This document shows, piece by piece, positions 8,651 through 16,612 of a DNA stretch of 64,000 nucleotides. The first letter of the stretch is position 1. The number at the start of each line of letters is the position of its first letter. This DNA is from Eubacteriales bacterium. GTDB lineage: Bacteria; Bacillota; Clostridia; Lachnospirales; Lachnospiraceae. The stretch is from NCBI GenBank assembly GCA_030524585.1, contig JAUNGJ010000006.1:1-64000 (forward strand), in the 5' to 3' direction. Both the position numbers and the translations under genes were made by a program. The notes under the pieces are model-generated. The model ran no database searches, was not told the DNA's origin, and saw only the letters and a program-made list of their open reading frames with translations.

Positions 8651-9406
8651 ATGGGTGAGAAAAATATAGAGATAAAAAGTCTTGTGATAGAGGGGAGAAA
8701 TGCGGTTCTGGAAGCACTTCGTTCCGGCAAACCGATTGATAAGCTGTTTGTGCTGGATGGCTGTCAGGATGGACCGATCCGCACGATTGTGCGAGAAGCA
8801 AAAAAGCATGATACGATTCTGCAGTTTGTTGGAAAAGAAAGGCTGGCACAGCTTTCCGAGACGGGAAAGCATCAGGGCGTCATCGCCTATGTGGCAGCCT
8901 ATGAGTATGCAGAGATTGAGGATATGTTAGAGCTTGCCAGGAACAGAGGAGAAGAGCCGTTTCTGATTCTTCTGGATAATATCGAGGACCCTCATAATCT
9001 GGGAGCGATTATCCGTACTGCAAATCTCGCAGGAGCACACGGTGTAATCATTCCAAAACGCCGGGCTGTGGGACTTACCGCTACCGTTGCCAGGACTTCT
9101 GCGGGGGCGTTGAACTATACTCCGGTAGCTAAGGTGACAAATCTCAAAAAGACGATGGAAGAATTGAAAGAGCAGGGTCTGTGGTTTGTATGCGCAGATA
9201 TGGGAGGTACATCCATGTACGAGCTGAATCTGAAAGGACCCATCGGTCTCGTGATTGGAAATGAAGGAGACGGCGTAAGCCGCCTTACCAGGGAGACCTG
9301 TGATTTTATTGCGAGTATTCCCATGAAAGGGGATATTGACTCTCTGAATGCTTCCGTTGCGGCGGGAGTGCTTGCCTACGAGATTGTAAGACAGAGAATG
9401 ATGTGA
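8651..9406 (+). CDS. rlmB: 23S rRNA (guanosine-2'-O-)-methyltransferase, TrmH/SpoU family
   Basis: 251 residues with an N-terminal RNA-binding domain (about 1-85: VIEGRNAVLEALRSG) and a SPOUT methylase domain. The three SpoU motifs are present: LDNIEDPHNLGAIIRTANLA, GLVIGNEGDGVS and SIPMKGDIDSLNASVAAGV, forming the trefoil knot that binds S-adenosylmethionine. Probably methylates the conserved 23S guanosine like RlmB, although the exact site is inferred from gene order. AAGGAG is placed just upstream. In B. subtilis the same order continues with yacP (rae1), which is absent here. Confidence 0.93.
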   Translation: MGEKNIEIKSLVIEGRNAVLEALRSGKPIDKLFVLDGCQDGPIRTIVREAKKHDTILQFVGKERLAQLSETGKHQGVIAYVAAYEYAEIEDMLELARNRGEEPFLILLDNIEDPHNLGAIIRTANLAGAHGVIIPKRRAVGLTATVARTSAGALNYTPVAKVTNLKKTMEELKEQGLWFVCADMGGTSMYELNLKGPIGLVIGNEGDGVSRLTRETCDFIASIPMKGDIDSLNASVAAGVLAYEIVRQRMM

Positions 9407-9450
9407 TTGCTTGCTCAGAACAAATGCATAGTAGTAAAGTGAGGCATAGA

Positions 9451-10065
9451 ATGTCAAAATATGAGACATTTACTGATGAACAGTTAATCTGTAATCTCCG
9501 AAACGGCGAGAAAAAGATTATGGATTATATTATGGAGAAATATAAAAATCTGGTCCGCAAAGAGGCAAAGGCCATGTATCTTCTCGGCGGTGAAAATGAC
9601 GATCTGATCCAGGAAGGGATGATCGGGCTTTTTAAGGCGGTGCAGGACTATGATACGGGGCAGAAGGTGTCGTTTTACAGTTTTGCAAAGCTTTGTATCC
9701 GACGGCAGATGTACAGTGCCATTGAAGCCTCGAAACGAAAGAAGCACATTCCCCTTAATTCTTACATTTCCTTGTATGAAGAGGCGGAGGAAGGGAAGAA
9801 GGGCCGGGTGCTGGATACCATAGAGGCCGGAGAGGAGAGTAATCCGGAGCGCGCGGTTCTTGGCAAGGAGTATGTACAGAAGCTGGAGCAGGAACTGGAA
9901 GAGCAGTTGAGTGAACTGGAGAAAAAAGTGCTCTATCTGCATCTGCTGGGAACCGATTACCGGACGATTGCTTCCCTGATCGACCGGAGTCCTAAGACTG
10001 TGGATAATGCGCTGCGGCGGATAAAGAATAAGACGGAAAAAATTGTAGAGAAAGAAAGACTATGA
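9451..10065 (+). CDS. sigH: RNA polymerase sigma-H factor
   Basis: About 204 residues. Region 2 includes NDDLIQEGMIGLFKAVQDYD and SFYSFAKLCIRRQMYSAIEASKR, which bind core polymerase and melt the -10; region 4 holds LGTDYRTIASLIDRSPKTVDNALRRIKNK, the -35-reading helix-turn-helix. In spore formers SigH drives early sporulation and stationary-phase genes, and its position after rlmB supports the assignment. The frame is open from 9403, but ATG 9451 has GTGAGG upstream and gives the usual start MSKYETF; the earlier region overlaps rlmB and has no ribosome site. Confidence 0.93.
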   Translation: MSKYETFTDEQLICNLRNGEKKIMDYIMEKYKNLVRKEAKAMYLLGGENDDLIQEGMIGLFKAVQDYDTGQKVSFYSFAKLCIRRQMYSAIEASKRKKHIPLNSYISLYEEAEEGKKGRVLDTIEAGEESNPERAVLGKEYVQKLEQELEEQLSELEKKVLYLHLLGTDYRTIASLIDRSPKTVDNALRRIKNKTEKIVEKERL

Positions 10066-10071
10066 AACAGC

Positions 10072-10112
10072 TTGACAAAAGAAGTAATTTATACTAATAT
10101 GTGTATATACAC
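10072..10112 (+). promoter_or_regulatory. marR promoter with palindromic operator
   Basis: TTGACA (10072-10077), 17-base spacer, TAATAT (10095-10100), followed at once by the perfect palindrome GTGTATATACAC (10101-10112) covering the expected start of transcription. The same 12-mer recurs before the MFS gene. Placement predicts repression by MarR. Confidence 0.88.
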
Positions 10113-10134
10113 GAAAAGAAAGGAGGAGCAGTAG

Positions 10135-10551
10135 ATGAAGAGACATAAAAGCAGTTGTTATTGTATTAATCTTCGTCGGGTAACAAACGCAGTCTCGAAT
10201 CTGTATGATACGCACCTGGCCCCTCTTGATATCACGGTGAATCAGTTTTCTTTGCTGAGGAATCTGGGACGGCTGGGAACATGCAGTGTCAGTGAACTTG
10301 CAGCTTACGTGGGATTGGAGAGGACGACGTTAGTCCGTACGCTGAAGCCCTTGATCGTAAGGGGGCTTATTTGGGATGCGTCTGAGGCCGGACAGCGGAA
10401 TCGTATGCTGCAGCTTACAAAAGAGGGAAAGGAGATGGTTGAGAGCGGTGGTCCCTTATGGGAGAATGCCCAGAGAGAGATTGAGCGTCGTATCGGGAAA
10501 GAAAATATGAAACAGTTTTTTGAAATTTTGGAAAATCTGGAGAAGGATTAA
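10135..10551 (+). CDS. MarR-family transcriptional regulator
   Basis: 138 residues, single-domain winged helix. SVSELAAYVGLERTTLVRTLKPLIVRGL is the helix-turn-helix with the wing following (DASEAGQRNRMLQLTKEGKE). MarR dimers usually repress their own gene and a neighbouring transporter and let go on binding an aromatic ligand. AGGAGG precedes ATG 10135. The palindrome at 10101-10112 and its copy at 10568-10579 fit autoregulation plus control of the downstream MFS pump. Ligand unknown. Confidence 0.93.
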   Translation: MKRHKSSCYCINLRRVTNAVSNLYDTHLAPLDITVNQFSLLRNLGRLGTCSVSELAAYVGLERTTLVRTLKPLIVRGLIWDASEAGQRNRMLQLTKEGKEMVESGGPLWENAQREIERRIGKENMKQFFEILENLEKD

Positions 10552-10567
10552 TTTTTTTGTCTAAATA

Positions 10568-10579
10568 GTGTATATACAC
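10568..10579 (+). promoter_or_regulatory. Second copy of the MarR operator palindrome
   Basis: GTGTATATACAC again, in the 51-base gap between marR and the MFS gene. The identity with the first site continues for 10 further bases to the right, so the sites are alike beyond the palindrome. Confidence 0.8.
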
Positions 10580-10602
10580 GAAAAGAAAGAAGGGAAGATA
10601 GA

Positions 10603-11832
10603 ATGAGTAAAAAAGGGAAGAGGGAGAGTGGGATCATTTCAGTAATCTTGCTTACAATTGCCGCCTCCTATGTATATATGATGAACTGTGGAATCCGGAA
10701 TAATTTTGGAGTTATGCTTTCGTCAATCATTGAAAATACCAGATTGTCTTATTCTGGCGTCAGTTTTGTGCTGGCAACGGGACAGCTGTGTTTTGGAATT
10801 ACACAGCCGGTTTTTGGGATTGTGTCGGATAAAAAGGGAAACCGGTTTTCACTTCTGATTGGGATTAGCTGTACACTTGTGGGTGTGTTGCTGCTCCCGG
10901 TTTGTAAGACGGGACCTGCATTAATGCTTGTGCTGGGAATTCTGCTGCCAGGAGGAATCGGAGCCATTTCTTATGGCATTATTATCAGTACGATATCAGA
11001 CAGAATTCCGGCAAGGTACTATAGTACTGTGGCAGGCATAATTAATGCCGGCTGTGGAATTGGAAATACGCTTCTGACTCCGGTTATCAGCAGAGCGATT
11101 CGCGCGGGAGGTCTGGCTTACGGAATGTTTGTGCTTGCTGTTCCTGTTTTTATGATGATTCCGGTTACACTTGTTATGTGTGGAAAAAATAGGACAGAGA
11201 AAGTGCGGGCAGGGGAAGAAAGGCAGAACGACAATTTGTCAGAATTATTTCGGATAGCATTCCGGGATAGAAATTATATTTTTATTGTTCTGGGATTTTT
11301 TACATGTGGATTTCATATGGCGATTATTACAAACCATCTGACGACTCAGATTGTTTCTTACGGACATAGCTTTGAAGACGCATCAAATGCATTTGCGGTG
11401 TATGGTATAGCTACGGTTCTGGGAGCGCTTGCTGTCGGAGCGCTGTGCGGCAGACGGAAGATGAAAAATGTTCTTGGGACTTTATATGGCCTAAGGGCAG
11501 TCAGCATAGCTGCCTTTTTCCTTTTGCCAAAGACGATGCCTGTAATATGTGGCTATATTTTTTTCCTTGGAGTTACGGGTGCGTCCACAGTATCACCGGT
11601 TTCGGGAATCTGTGAAAGGCTGTTTGGTACAAGAGGAGTTACTGTGTTTTTTGGCGTTGCATTTCTGGCTCATCAGATAGGAGGATTTTTATCCGCATGG
11701 CTTGGCGGCGTTTGCTTTGAAAGATTTGGCAATTATATGGTTATATGGATGGTGGACGCAATACTGTGCCTGTTTGCGGCAATCGTCAGTTATCTGATAA
11801 AAGAGAATATGGCTGCGGATAGAAACGTGTAG
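10603..11832 (+). CDS. Major facilitator superfamily transporter
   Basis: 409 residues with about 12 hydrophobic segments. The loop between helices 2 and 3 has the MFS motif-A-like stretch FGIVSDKKGNRFSLLIG, and a similar weaker loop follows helix 8 (GALCGRRKMKNVLG). The overall pattern resembles oxalate/formate or monocarboxylate antiporter-type MFS proteins. AAGGGAAG precedes ATG 10603. It is immediately downstream of marR and carries the same palindrome in front, so it is probably induced by the substrate or toxin that MarR senses. Direction of transport and substrate are not readable. Confidence 0.88.
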   Translation: MSKKGKRESGIISVILLTIAASYVYMMNCGIRNNFGVMLSSIIENTRLSYSGVSFVLATGQLCFGITQPVFGIVSDKKGNRFSLLIGISCTLVGVLLLPVCKTGPALMLVLGILLPGGIGAISYGIIISTISDRIPARYYSTVAGIINAGCGIGNTLLTPVISRAIRAGGLAYGMFVLAVPVFMMIPVTLVMCGKNRTEKVRAGEERQNDNLSELFRIAFRDRNYIFIVLGFFTCGFHMAIITNHLTTQIVSYGHSFEDASNAFAVYGIATVLGALAVGALCGRRKMKNVLGTLYGLRAVSIAAFFLLPKTMPVICGYIFFLGVTGASTVSPVSGICERLFGTRGVTVFFGVAFLAHQIGGFLSAWLGGVCFERFGNYMVIWMVDAILCLFAAIVSYLIKENMAADRNV

Positions 11833-11859
11833 TTTCATATTTGAGTCGTAGGAAAAGTA

Positions 11860-11912
11860 AAAATTTAACGATAGTCACTGCAAAGTAGTGCTATCGTTAA
11901 ATTTTATTTTTT
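11860..11912. terminator. Bidirectional terminator between MFS and cotH-like genes
   Basis: A long perfect stem (AAATTTAACGATAG with CTATCGTTAAATTT) plus an inner CACT/AGTG pair, flanked by A-rich and T-rich runs on both sides, between converging genes. Confidence 0.92.
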
Positions 11913-11933
11913 AAACTTATAAAAGTCAGTATA

Positions 11934-13892
11934 TTATCTGCGGCGTTTAAAGAAGAAAGCGAACATAAGTCCCAGAATCAGGATACCCGTAGAAATTCCG
12001 ACCTGTATCCAGGCGGAGAGAGTACCCGATAGGGCCTGATCGGATGGCGCTGTCATATTGCTTTCTGCCGCCGGCTGCTGCATGTCACTGTCCATACCGT
12101 CTTCGCCGGGCTGCATCATATCGCTGGCCATATCCCCTTCTTCAGGCAGTATCATGTTCTCATCCATACCGCCTTCACCGGGCTGCATCATGCCGCCGCC
12201 CATACCATTTGTGCCGTGCTGCATCATGCCGCCGCCCATACCGCCTTCGCCGGGCTGCATTATACGGCTGTCCTGTGTCTGGGAACCACCCATACCGCCA
12301 TTCATGGAACCCATGTCGGATATGGTAAGGCTGCCTGCATCAATGAGCGTATCGGAACTCTGTGTGTCAGAGGTTGAGCCAATTGCGCCGTCTAGCTGTC
12401 CATTAATGCTTTCTGCACGAAGCAGGCAGAATTCTTTGAGGGTGGAAATACCTGTTTCAAATTCTTCATAAGTACAGAATTTCGTTGGATCGCTTTCCAC
12501 ATATGGAGCAATCATTGAGGATACCGTATCTATCATTTCTGAAAAATACCCGCTGTCAAAATATTCGGAAATAAATTCAGCAAAATATTCGTGATAGAGA
12601 TCCGTGTATGTTTCGTCGGCAAATATCCAGGCGATCATCGGTCTGTCTTCGGCATTGCCGCCGGATACAGGAGAGTCTATCGGATAGTTGACAAGGCTGG
12701 CTGCGCTGTCTGATGAGTTAAAACCGCCGAAAGCAAGATTGTAATCCCAGGGGATCATGGATAGCTGTCCATCCTCTTCATATAAATAATAATTGTGGAT
12801 CATAGAGCCGGTATAACTGTCGAAGTTCAGCACATAATTATGAACCACAAAGTATCGAATCACACTTTCTATATCAACGGTATCTGTCAGTTCTTCTCCT
12901 TCGCCCAGATTTTTCAGTGCGGCGATCAGACGTTCCCTGTCGCTGTCTGTAATATCAATCTTTGCATTGTCGAAGATATTGCTATAGCTGTCAAAGTCAT
13001 CGTCGATGTATTTTAATAATACATCGTCGCTTCCTATGGACATGCCATCCTGCATATTATCTCCTTTTGTGCCGCCGCCTTTCATGCCGCCATTCATGGG
13101 GTCACCTTCCATACCGCCATTCGTGCCGCCGCCATTTATGGTATCATCTGGCATCTGCATATCTTGTGTGACGTCTGTACCAGTGTCAGGGACTTCGGGC
13201 TCCGCATCATCTGTATCACTGCCGAAGAAATCATCCATATTGAACTGTTTTCCATTGCCGCGTCCGCCGCCCATATTCTGACTGTCCGGCTTATAGAGAT
13301 CTCCGTAGCTGCTGCCGTAAGTGCGCTGGAGGAAGGATTCCTCAACGCCTTCTACCGCCAGATAAAGCCCCCAGTCTTCTCCGTTTACCGTAATATATAC
13401 ATAACTGCATAGTGGGGATGCGACGCCAAAGTAGTTCATCATCTGATAGGTCAGATAATCCTTCATATAAGTGTTGTCCTGTATAATATTATTCAGGCAT
13501 AATTTGTCCAGACCATGGTAGGTGTTGGAAGAGTCGTAATGGTCAAATTCAATTTTGAAGCTGTAGCGGTCATTGCCGTAGGACTCCACCTGTGTCAGAG
13601 ATGTGTTGCCTTTGCCGCGGATTGCCACATTTTTGCAGGCCTCATTGTCGATTACCACAGAGCAGGCATAGTATTCTTCGCTTTTACAGTTATCTATGAA
13701 ATCATCCCAATCATCCATAACAATCTCAATTGTGTGGACGGTGGAGGCATCGAACAGAAGCTCTTCATACCCCATAACAGAATCGGCGGCCTGAATACCG
13801 AAGCTCTCAGCGTTCATGAACAAAACTGTAATGAGCAGCGTGGCGGCGAGAACAACACAGCAGATTTTGTCAAAATGCTTATGTGTTGACAT
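11934..13892 (-). CDS. CotH-like kinase-fold surface protein with Gly/Met-rich repeats
   Basis: About 652 residues. An N-terminal hydrophobic segment (about 8-27) is a signal peptide or anchor. The CotH domain spans about 40-430 with GKGNTS, the metal/ATP-site stretch SMIPWDYNLAFGGF and QDNTYMKDYLTY. Two low-complexity blocks rich in Gly, Met, Gln and Pro interrupt it: about 205-300 and about 545-615, the second with repeated GGGMMQPGEGGM-like units. A C-terminal membrane span ends in FKRRR, so the protein is probably anchored with its bulk outside. ATG 13892 is preferred over TTG 13901, which lies only about one base from AAGGGGGG. CotH in Bacillus spores is a protein kinase; substrate here unknown. 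Last gene of the VTC operon. Confidence 0.88.
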   Translation of the reverse strand: MSTHKHFDKICCVVLAATLLITVLFMNAESFGIQAADSVMGYEELLFDASTVHTIEIVMDDWDDFIDNCKSEEYYACSVVIDNEACKNVAIRGKGNTSLTQVESYGNDRYSFKIEFDHYDSSNTYHGLDKLCLNNIIQDNTYMKDYLTYQMMNYFGVASPLCSYVYITVNGEDWGLYLAVEGVEESFLQRTYGSSYGDLYKPDSQNMGGGRGNGKQFNMDDFFGSDTDDAEPEVPDTGTDVTQDMQMPDDTINGGGTNGGMEGDPMNGGMKGGGTKGDNMQDGMSIGSDDVLLKYIDDDFDSYSNIFDNAKIDITDSDRERLIAALKNLGEGEELTDTVDIESVIRYFVVHNYVLNFDSYTGSMIHNYYLYEEDGQLSMIPWDYNLAFGGFNSSDSAASLVNYPIDSPVSGGNAEDRPMIAWIFADETYTDLYHEYFAEFISEYFDSGYFSEMIDTVSSMIAPYVESDPTKFCTYEEFETGISTLKEFCLLRAESINGQLDGAIGSTSDTQSSDTLIDAGSLTISDMGSMNGGMGGSQTQDSRIMQPGEGGMGGGMMQHGTNGMGGGMMQPGEGGMDENMILPEEGDMASDMMQPGEDGMDSDMQQPAAESNMTAPSDQALSGTLSAWIQVGISTGILILGLMFAFFFKRRR

Positions 13893-13907
13893 AGAGAACA
13901 ACCCCCC

Positions 13908-14579
13908 TTAACCCATGTATTCGCCATTGTAGCTGACTAAAACCGCACTGCGTATTCCCTCTATCTCAGAGAGAGCATTGATGAAATCCGTGTTATCATT
14001 CTTCATGCGGATTTCAAGATTAAGCTCGACCGCGCCCTTTTGGGCGGTTTTGCTTTTAACAACGCATCTCTGAACCTGTTTTTCAAGAAATTCTCTGGCC
14101 TTCTTTTCGCTTGCGTAGTCGGTGCAGGATAAAACGACAATATAAGGATTGCAGTAGGATTTTCGATTTACAAACACAAGAAGAATCACGCCGATGATAA
14201 CACTGCCGATGACGGCAAGAGGAATCATGCCTGCCGCCAGTACAATGCCGACAGCGATCGACCAGAATAAAAAGGCAATATCAAGCGGTTCCTTGATCGC
14301 AGTACGGAAACGCACGATAGAAAGAGCGCCGACCATACCAAGAGAGAGAACCACGTTGGAGGTTACCGCGAGGATAACAACGGTGGTGATCATGGTCAGG
14401 GCGATCAGCGTCGTACCAAAGCTGGAAGAATACATAATACCCTGATAGGTCTTCTTATATACAAGGGAAATAAACATGCCGATACCAAATGCCAGTACCA
14501 GCGCCAGTGTCATGTCGAGAATGCTGACACTTGTTACATTCTCCAGGAAACTTGATTTAAAAATGTCATTGAAAGTCAT
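13908..14579 (-). CDS. DUF4956 membrane protein
   Basis: 223 residues. Membrane helices lie at about 23-43, 54-76 and 100-135; the cytosolic C-terminal part (about 140-223) is an alpha/beta domain (PYIVVLSCTDYASEKKAREFLE ... VELNLEIRMKNDNTDFINALSEIEGI) that looks ferredoxin-like. The loop GALSIVRFRTAIKEPLDIAFLFW is the conserved core of this family. Its function is unestablished; it is commonly encoded beside VTC-domain polymerases, as here, and may supply the membrane channel or anchor. AAAGGAG precedes ATG 14579; 29 bases separate it from the VTC gene and 15 from the CotH gene. Confidence 0.88.
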   Translation of the reverse strand: MTFNDIFKSSFLENVTSVSILDMTLALVLAFGIGMFISLVYKKTYQGIMYSSSFGTTLIALTMITTVVILAVTSNVVLSLGMVGALSIVRFRTAIKEPLDIAFLFWSIAVGIVLAAGMIPLAVIGSVIIGVILLVFVNRKSYCNPYIVVLSCTDYASEKKAREFLEKQVQRCVVKSKTAQKGAVELNLEIRMKNDNTDFINALSEIEGIRSAVLVSYNGEYMG

Positions 14580-14608
14580 AGTGTGTACTCCTTTATTATT
14601 ATTTTATT

Positions 14609-15280
14609 TTAGCCATAGATTCTGCACGCGGCATATTTGGAAAAGGCGCTGACACGCCGGCCGTCCAGGCAGACCGCGTCCCGGATGATATCCGGTAAAA
14701 ATTCATCCCATTTCACTTCCAGGATGATCGGGGTGCTCCCGGCGGGAACTGTTATGCTGGCAGGACTTAGGAAATCAGTACAAAGCAGTCCCGTACGGAT
14801 ATTGTAATCCAAGGTAACCCGCACATTGCCCGGACCAAAGACAAAGGGTTCTCTTATGTAATCGACGATGGTCTTCGGGCGAAGTCCCTGTTTCATTATT
14901 TTTGTGTACAGCTCTTCGATTAACGGAATATTGCTTTTCATCATCCAGCCATAGTCGCCTTCAACGATTGCCTGGACCTGTTCTTTTGTCAGCCCGGCAC
15001 TTTCCTTGAGACATAGTCCGCTGACCTTGCTTTTTTTCTCCAATCGGATGAAAGAAACATCGCTGTTGTAGTAGCGGATACGGAATTTTTCGCGTATATT
15101 AACACCGTCAATCTTTTCGCGCAGCGCTTTATCGTCTGCATTGTCGAAATAAAGACTGCGAATTTCATATTTCCCGTTTTTCGCGTGAGAATCCGGTTTG
15201 GCTACCGCCGAAAGCCGCTGCCGCAGCATCAGCATATCCGCATAATTGATTTCGTGTTTCCACTCATGTCGGTATTTCAA
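14609..15280 (-). CDS. VTC-domain polyphosphate polymerase-like protein
   Basis: 223 residues, the length of a stand-alone VTC catalytic tunnel domain. The basic and acidic residues that line the tunnel are visible: RHEWKHEI at the N-terminus, EIRSLYFDN, KFRIRYYN, RLEKKSK, and late ILEVKWDEFLPDII. In yeast Vtc4 this fold makes polyphosphate from ATP on the membrane; bacterial members are little studied. The start is TTG 15280 with GGGAAGTGA in front; no ATG fits better. First gene of a three-gene run and preceded by its own promoter-like region carrying the same direct repeats as the regulator gene. Confidence 0.87.
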   Translation of the reverse strand: MKYRHEWKHEINYADMLMLRQRLSAVAKPDSHAKNGKYEIRSLYFDNADDKALREKIDGVNIREKFRIRYYNSDVSFIRLEKKSKVSGLCLKESAGLTKEQVQAIVEGDYGWMMKSNIPLIEELYTKIMKQGLRPKTIVDYIREPFVFGPGNVRVTLDYNIRTGLLCTDFLSPASITVPAGSTPIILEVKWDEFLPDIIRDAVCLDGRRVSAFSKYAACRIYG

Positions 15281-15294
15281 TTTTTGTCACTTCC

Positions 15295-15335
15295 CTTCCT
15301 CCTTAACAGTGGTGATGCCATTGTATAGGAGGAAG
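15295..15335 (-). repeat. 41-base hairpin-forming inverted repeat upstream of the VTC gene
   Basis: CTTCCTCC (15295-15302) and GGAGGAAG (15328-15335) are perfect partners; inside them ACAGTGG and CCATTGT pair with one G-T, around a 5-base loop. No T-run follows on the minus strand, so it does not look like a terminator. It overlaps the candidate -10 box. Confidence 0.7.
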
Positions 15336-15353
15336 ATTGAAGTTTTATTGAAG
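15320..15353 (-). promoter_or_regulatory. Candidate regulated promoter of the VTC operon with paired 7-mers
   Basis: On the minus strand CTTCAAT-AAAA-CTTCAAT (15353 to 15336) stands 10 bases upstream of a -10-like TACAAT (15325-15320). No good -35 box is seen where the repeats lie, the pattern of a promoter activated by an OmpR/PhoB-type regulator. Confidence 0.65.
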
Positions 15354-15361
15354 AAAATGAT

Positions 15362-16612
15362 TTATTTTTGTAAAGGGATATAAACGGTGAATTCCACTTT
15401 GCCGTTGTGACAGGATACGTCTATTTTACCTTTGTGAGTGATTACGATGGCCCTGGCGATTGCAAGGCCGAGACCGTAATGACTGCCTTCGCTGTTTCTG
15501 GCTGAGTCCACACGGTAAAACCGTTCAAAAATCTGCCGGCGCTTTTCCGAAGGAATTTCATCGCCGTCATTGATTACGGAAAGAACAGCGTAATTTTTTT
15601 CGCTTTTAAGAGTCAGCAGGATTTCTTTGTCCGGGTTGCTGTGACAGATGGCATTATCGAGCAGAATTGCCGTAAGCTGTTTCAGTTGAGTGCTGTTGCC
15701 CTTCACCTGCAGATGATCCGCAATCTCACATCGGAGCTTCAATCCCTTTTCGAAGATCATACTTTCAAAGGGCAGCGTCTCACCGCCCACCAGATGGCTG
15801 AAATTGATATATTCCATCTGTGGAGTGACCGTTTCTGTTCGGGCAAGCTCCAGAAGCTGACCGATTAGCATTCCCATCCGCTCATTTTCATATTGAATAT
15901 TGGACAGCCAGAGATTTTCGCCGAGTTCCCTTGAGAGAAGCTCTGCGTTTGCACTGACGATGGACACGGGAGTTTTTAATTCGTGACCGGCGTCGGATAT
16001 GAACTGTTTTTGTTTCTGATAGCTTTCTTCCAGTGGCTGTACGATTTTCCGTGCGAGAAAAACGGAAAGGAAAAATAAGGCGACAATGGCAAGGCTGCCG
16101 AAAATAAAAGTATAGCGGAACAGCGTCGTCATGCTTTCCTGCACAATCGTATTATCCATAAAAGCGACCAGTGTATACTCTCCCTTGTCGGCCATATGGT
16201 AAAGAAGATTTTTTTTGGTGCCGGTTGGCTTACCGCTTTCAATGATCTCAGAAGCAAGCTGTACAAGCTCGTTGTTGCTGTAAAGAGTTTCCTGTCTGTT
16301 GTTTACTGCAAGGATCTCTCCGCTTTGGGAAATGGCAACGGAATAGAAGGTGGACAGCTGGAATGCAGGAGTATCTTTAAAACGCGGCTCGCTGCTGTTT
16401 TTATCCGTTCCGGGTTTCATATCGGGAAGCGGTGAAATGATCAGCTTCTGATCCGGAGAATAAAGAGCCACATGTTCCGCCAGCATTTCCCGGTTGCGGT
16501 TCGATACTTCATAGTAGCTGGAGCCGTAGATGATGCAGAGCGTGCCGATCCACAACAGCACTAATACCGACATAATGGCGGCAACGATTTTTCGCCGGGA
16601 CTTTCTAAACAT
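15362..16612 (-). CDS. Sensor histidine kinase of the VTC module
   Basis: About 416 residues. One membrane span near 10-30, an extracytoplasmic segment of about 130 residues, a second span near 168-188, then a HisKA domain with the phospho-acceptor in ISDAGHELKTPVSIV and a HATPase domain (LLDNAICHSNPDKEI; SHYGLGLAIARAI). This single-sensor-loop layout resembles EnvZ/PhoR-type kinases. The gene starts within the end of the regulator gene; GTG 16618, ATG 16615 and ATG 16612 are all in frame, and the GAGGT spacing favours 16612. It lies directly upstream of the VTC-DUF4956-CotH genes in the same orientation. Confidence 0.92.
   Translation of the reverse strand: MFRKSRRKIVAAIMSVLVLLWIGTLCIIYGSSYYEVSNRNREMLAEHVALYSPDQKLIISPLPDMKPGTDKNSSEPRFKDTPAFQLSTFYSVAISQSGEILAVNNRQETLYSNNELVQLASEIIESGKPTGTKKNLLYHMADKGEYTLVAFMDNTIVQESMTTLFRYTFIFGSLAIVALFFLSVFLARKIVQPLEESYQKQKQFISDAGHELKTPVSIVSANAELLSRELGENLWLSNIQYENERMGMLIGQLLELARTETVTPQMEYINFSHLVGGETLPFESMIFEKGLKLRCEIADHLQVKGNSTQLKQLTAILLDNAICHSNPDKEILLTLKSEKNYAVLSVINDGDEIPSEKRRQIFERFYRVDSARNSEGSHYGLGLAIARAIVITHKGKIDVSCHNGKVEFTVYIPLQK

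Noticed and set aside
12044..12471. Cys/Pro-rich open frames on the plus strand opposite the CotH gene
   Set aside because: They are antisense to the repeat-rich CotH gene and only mirror its Gly/Met codons; no ribosome site or promoter.
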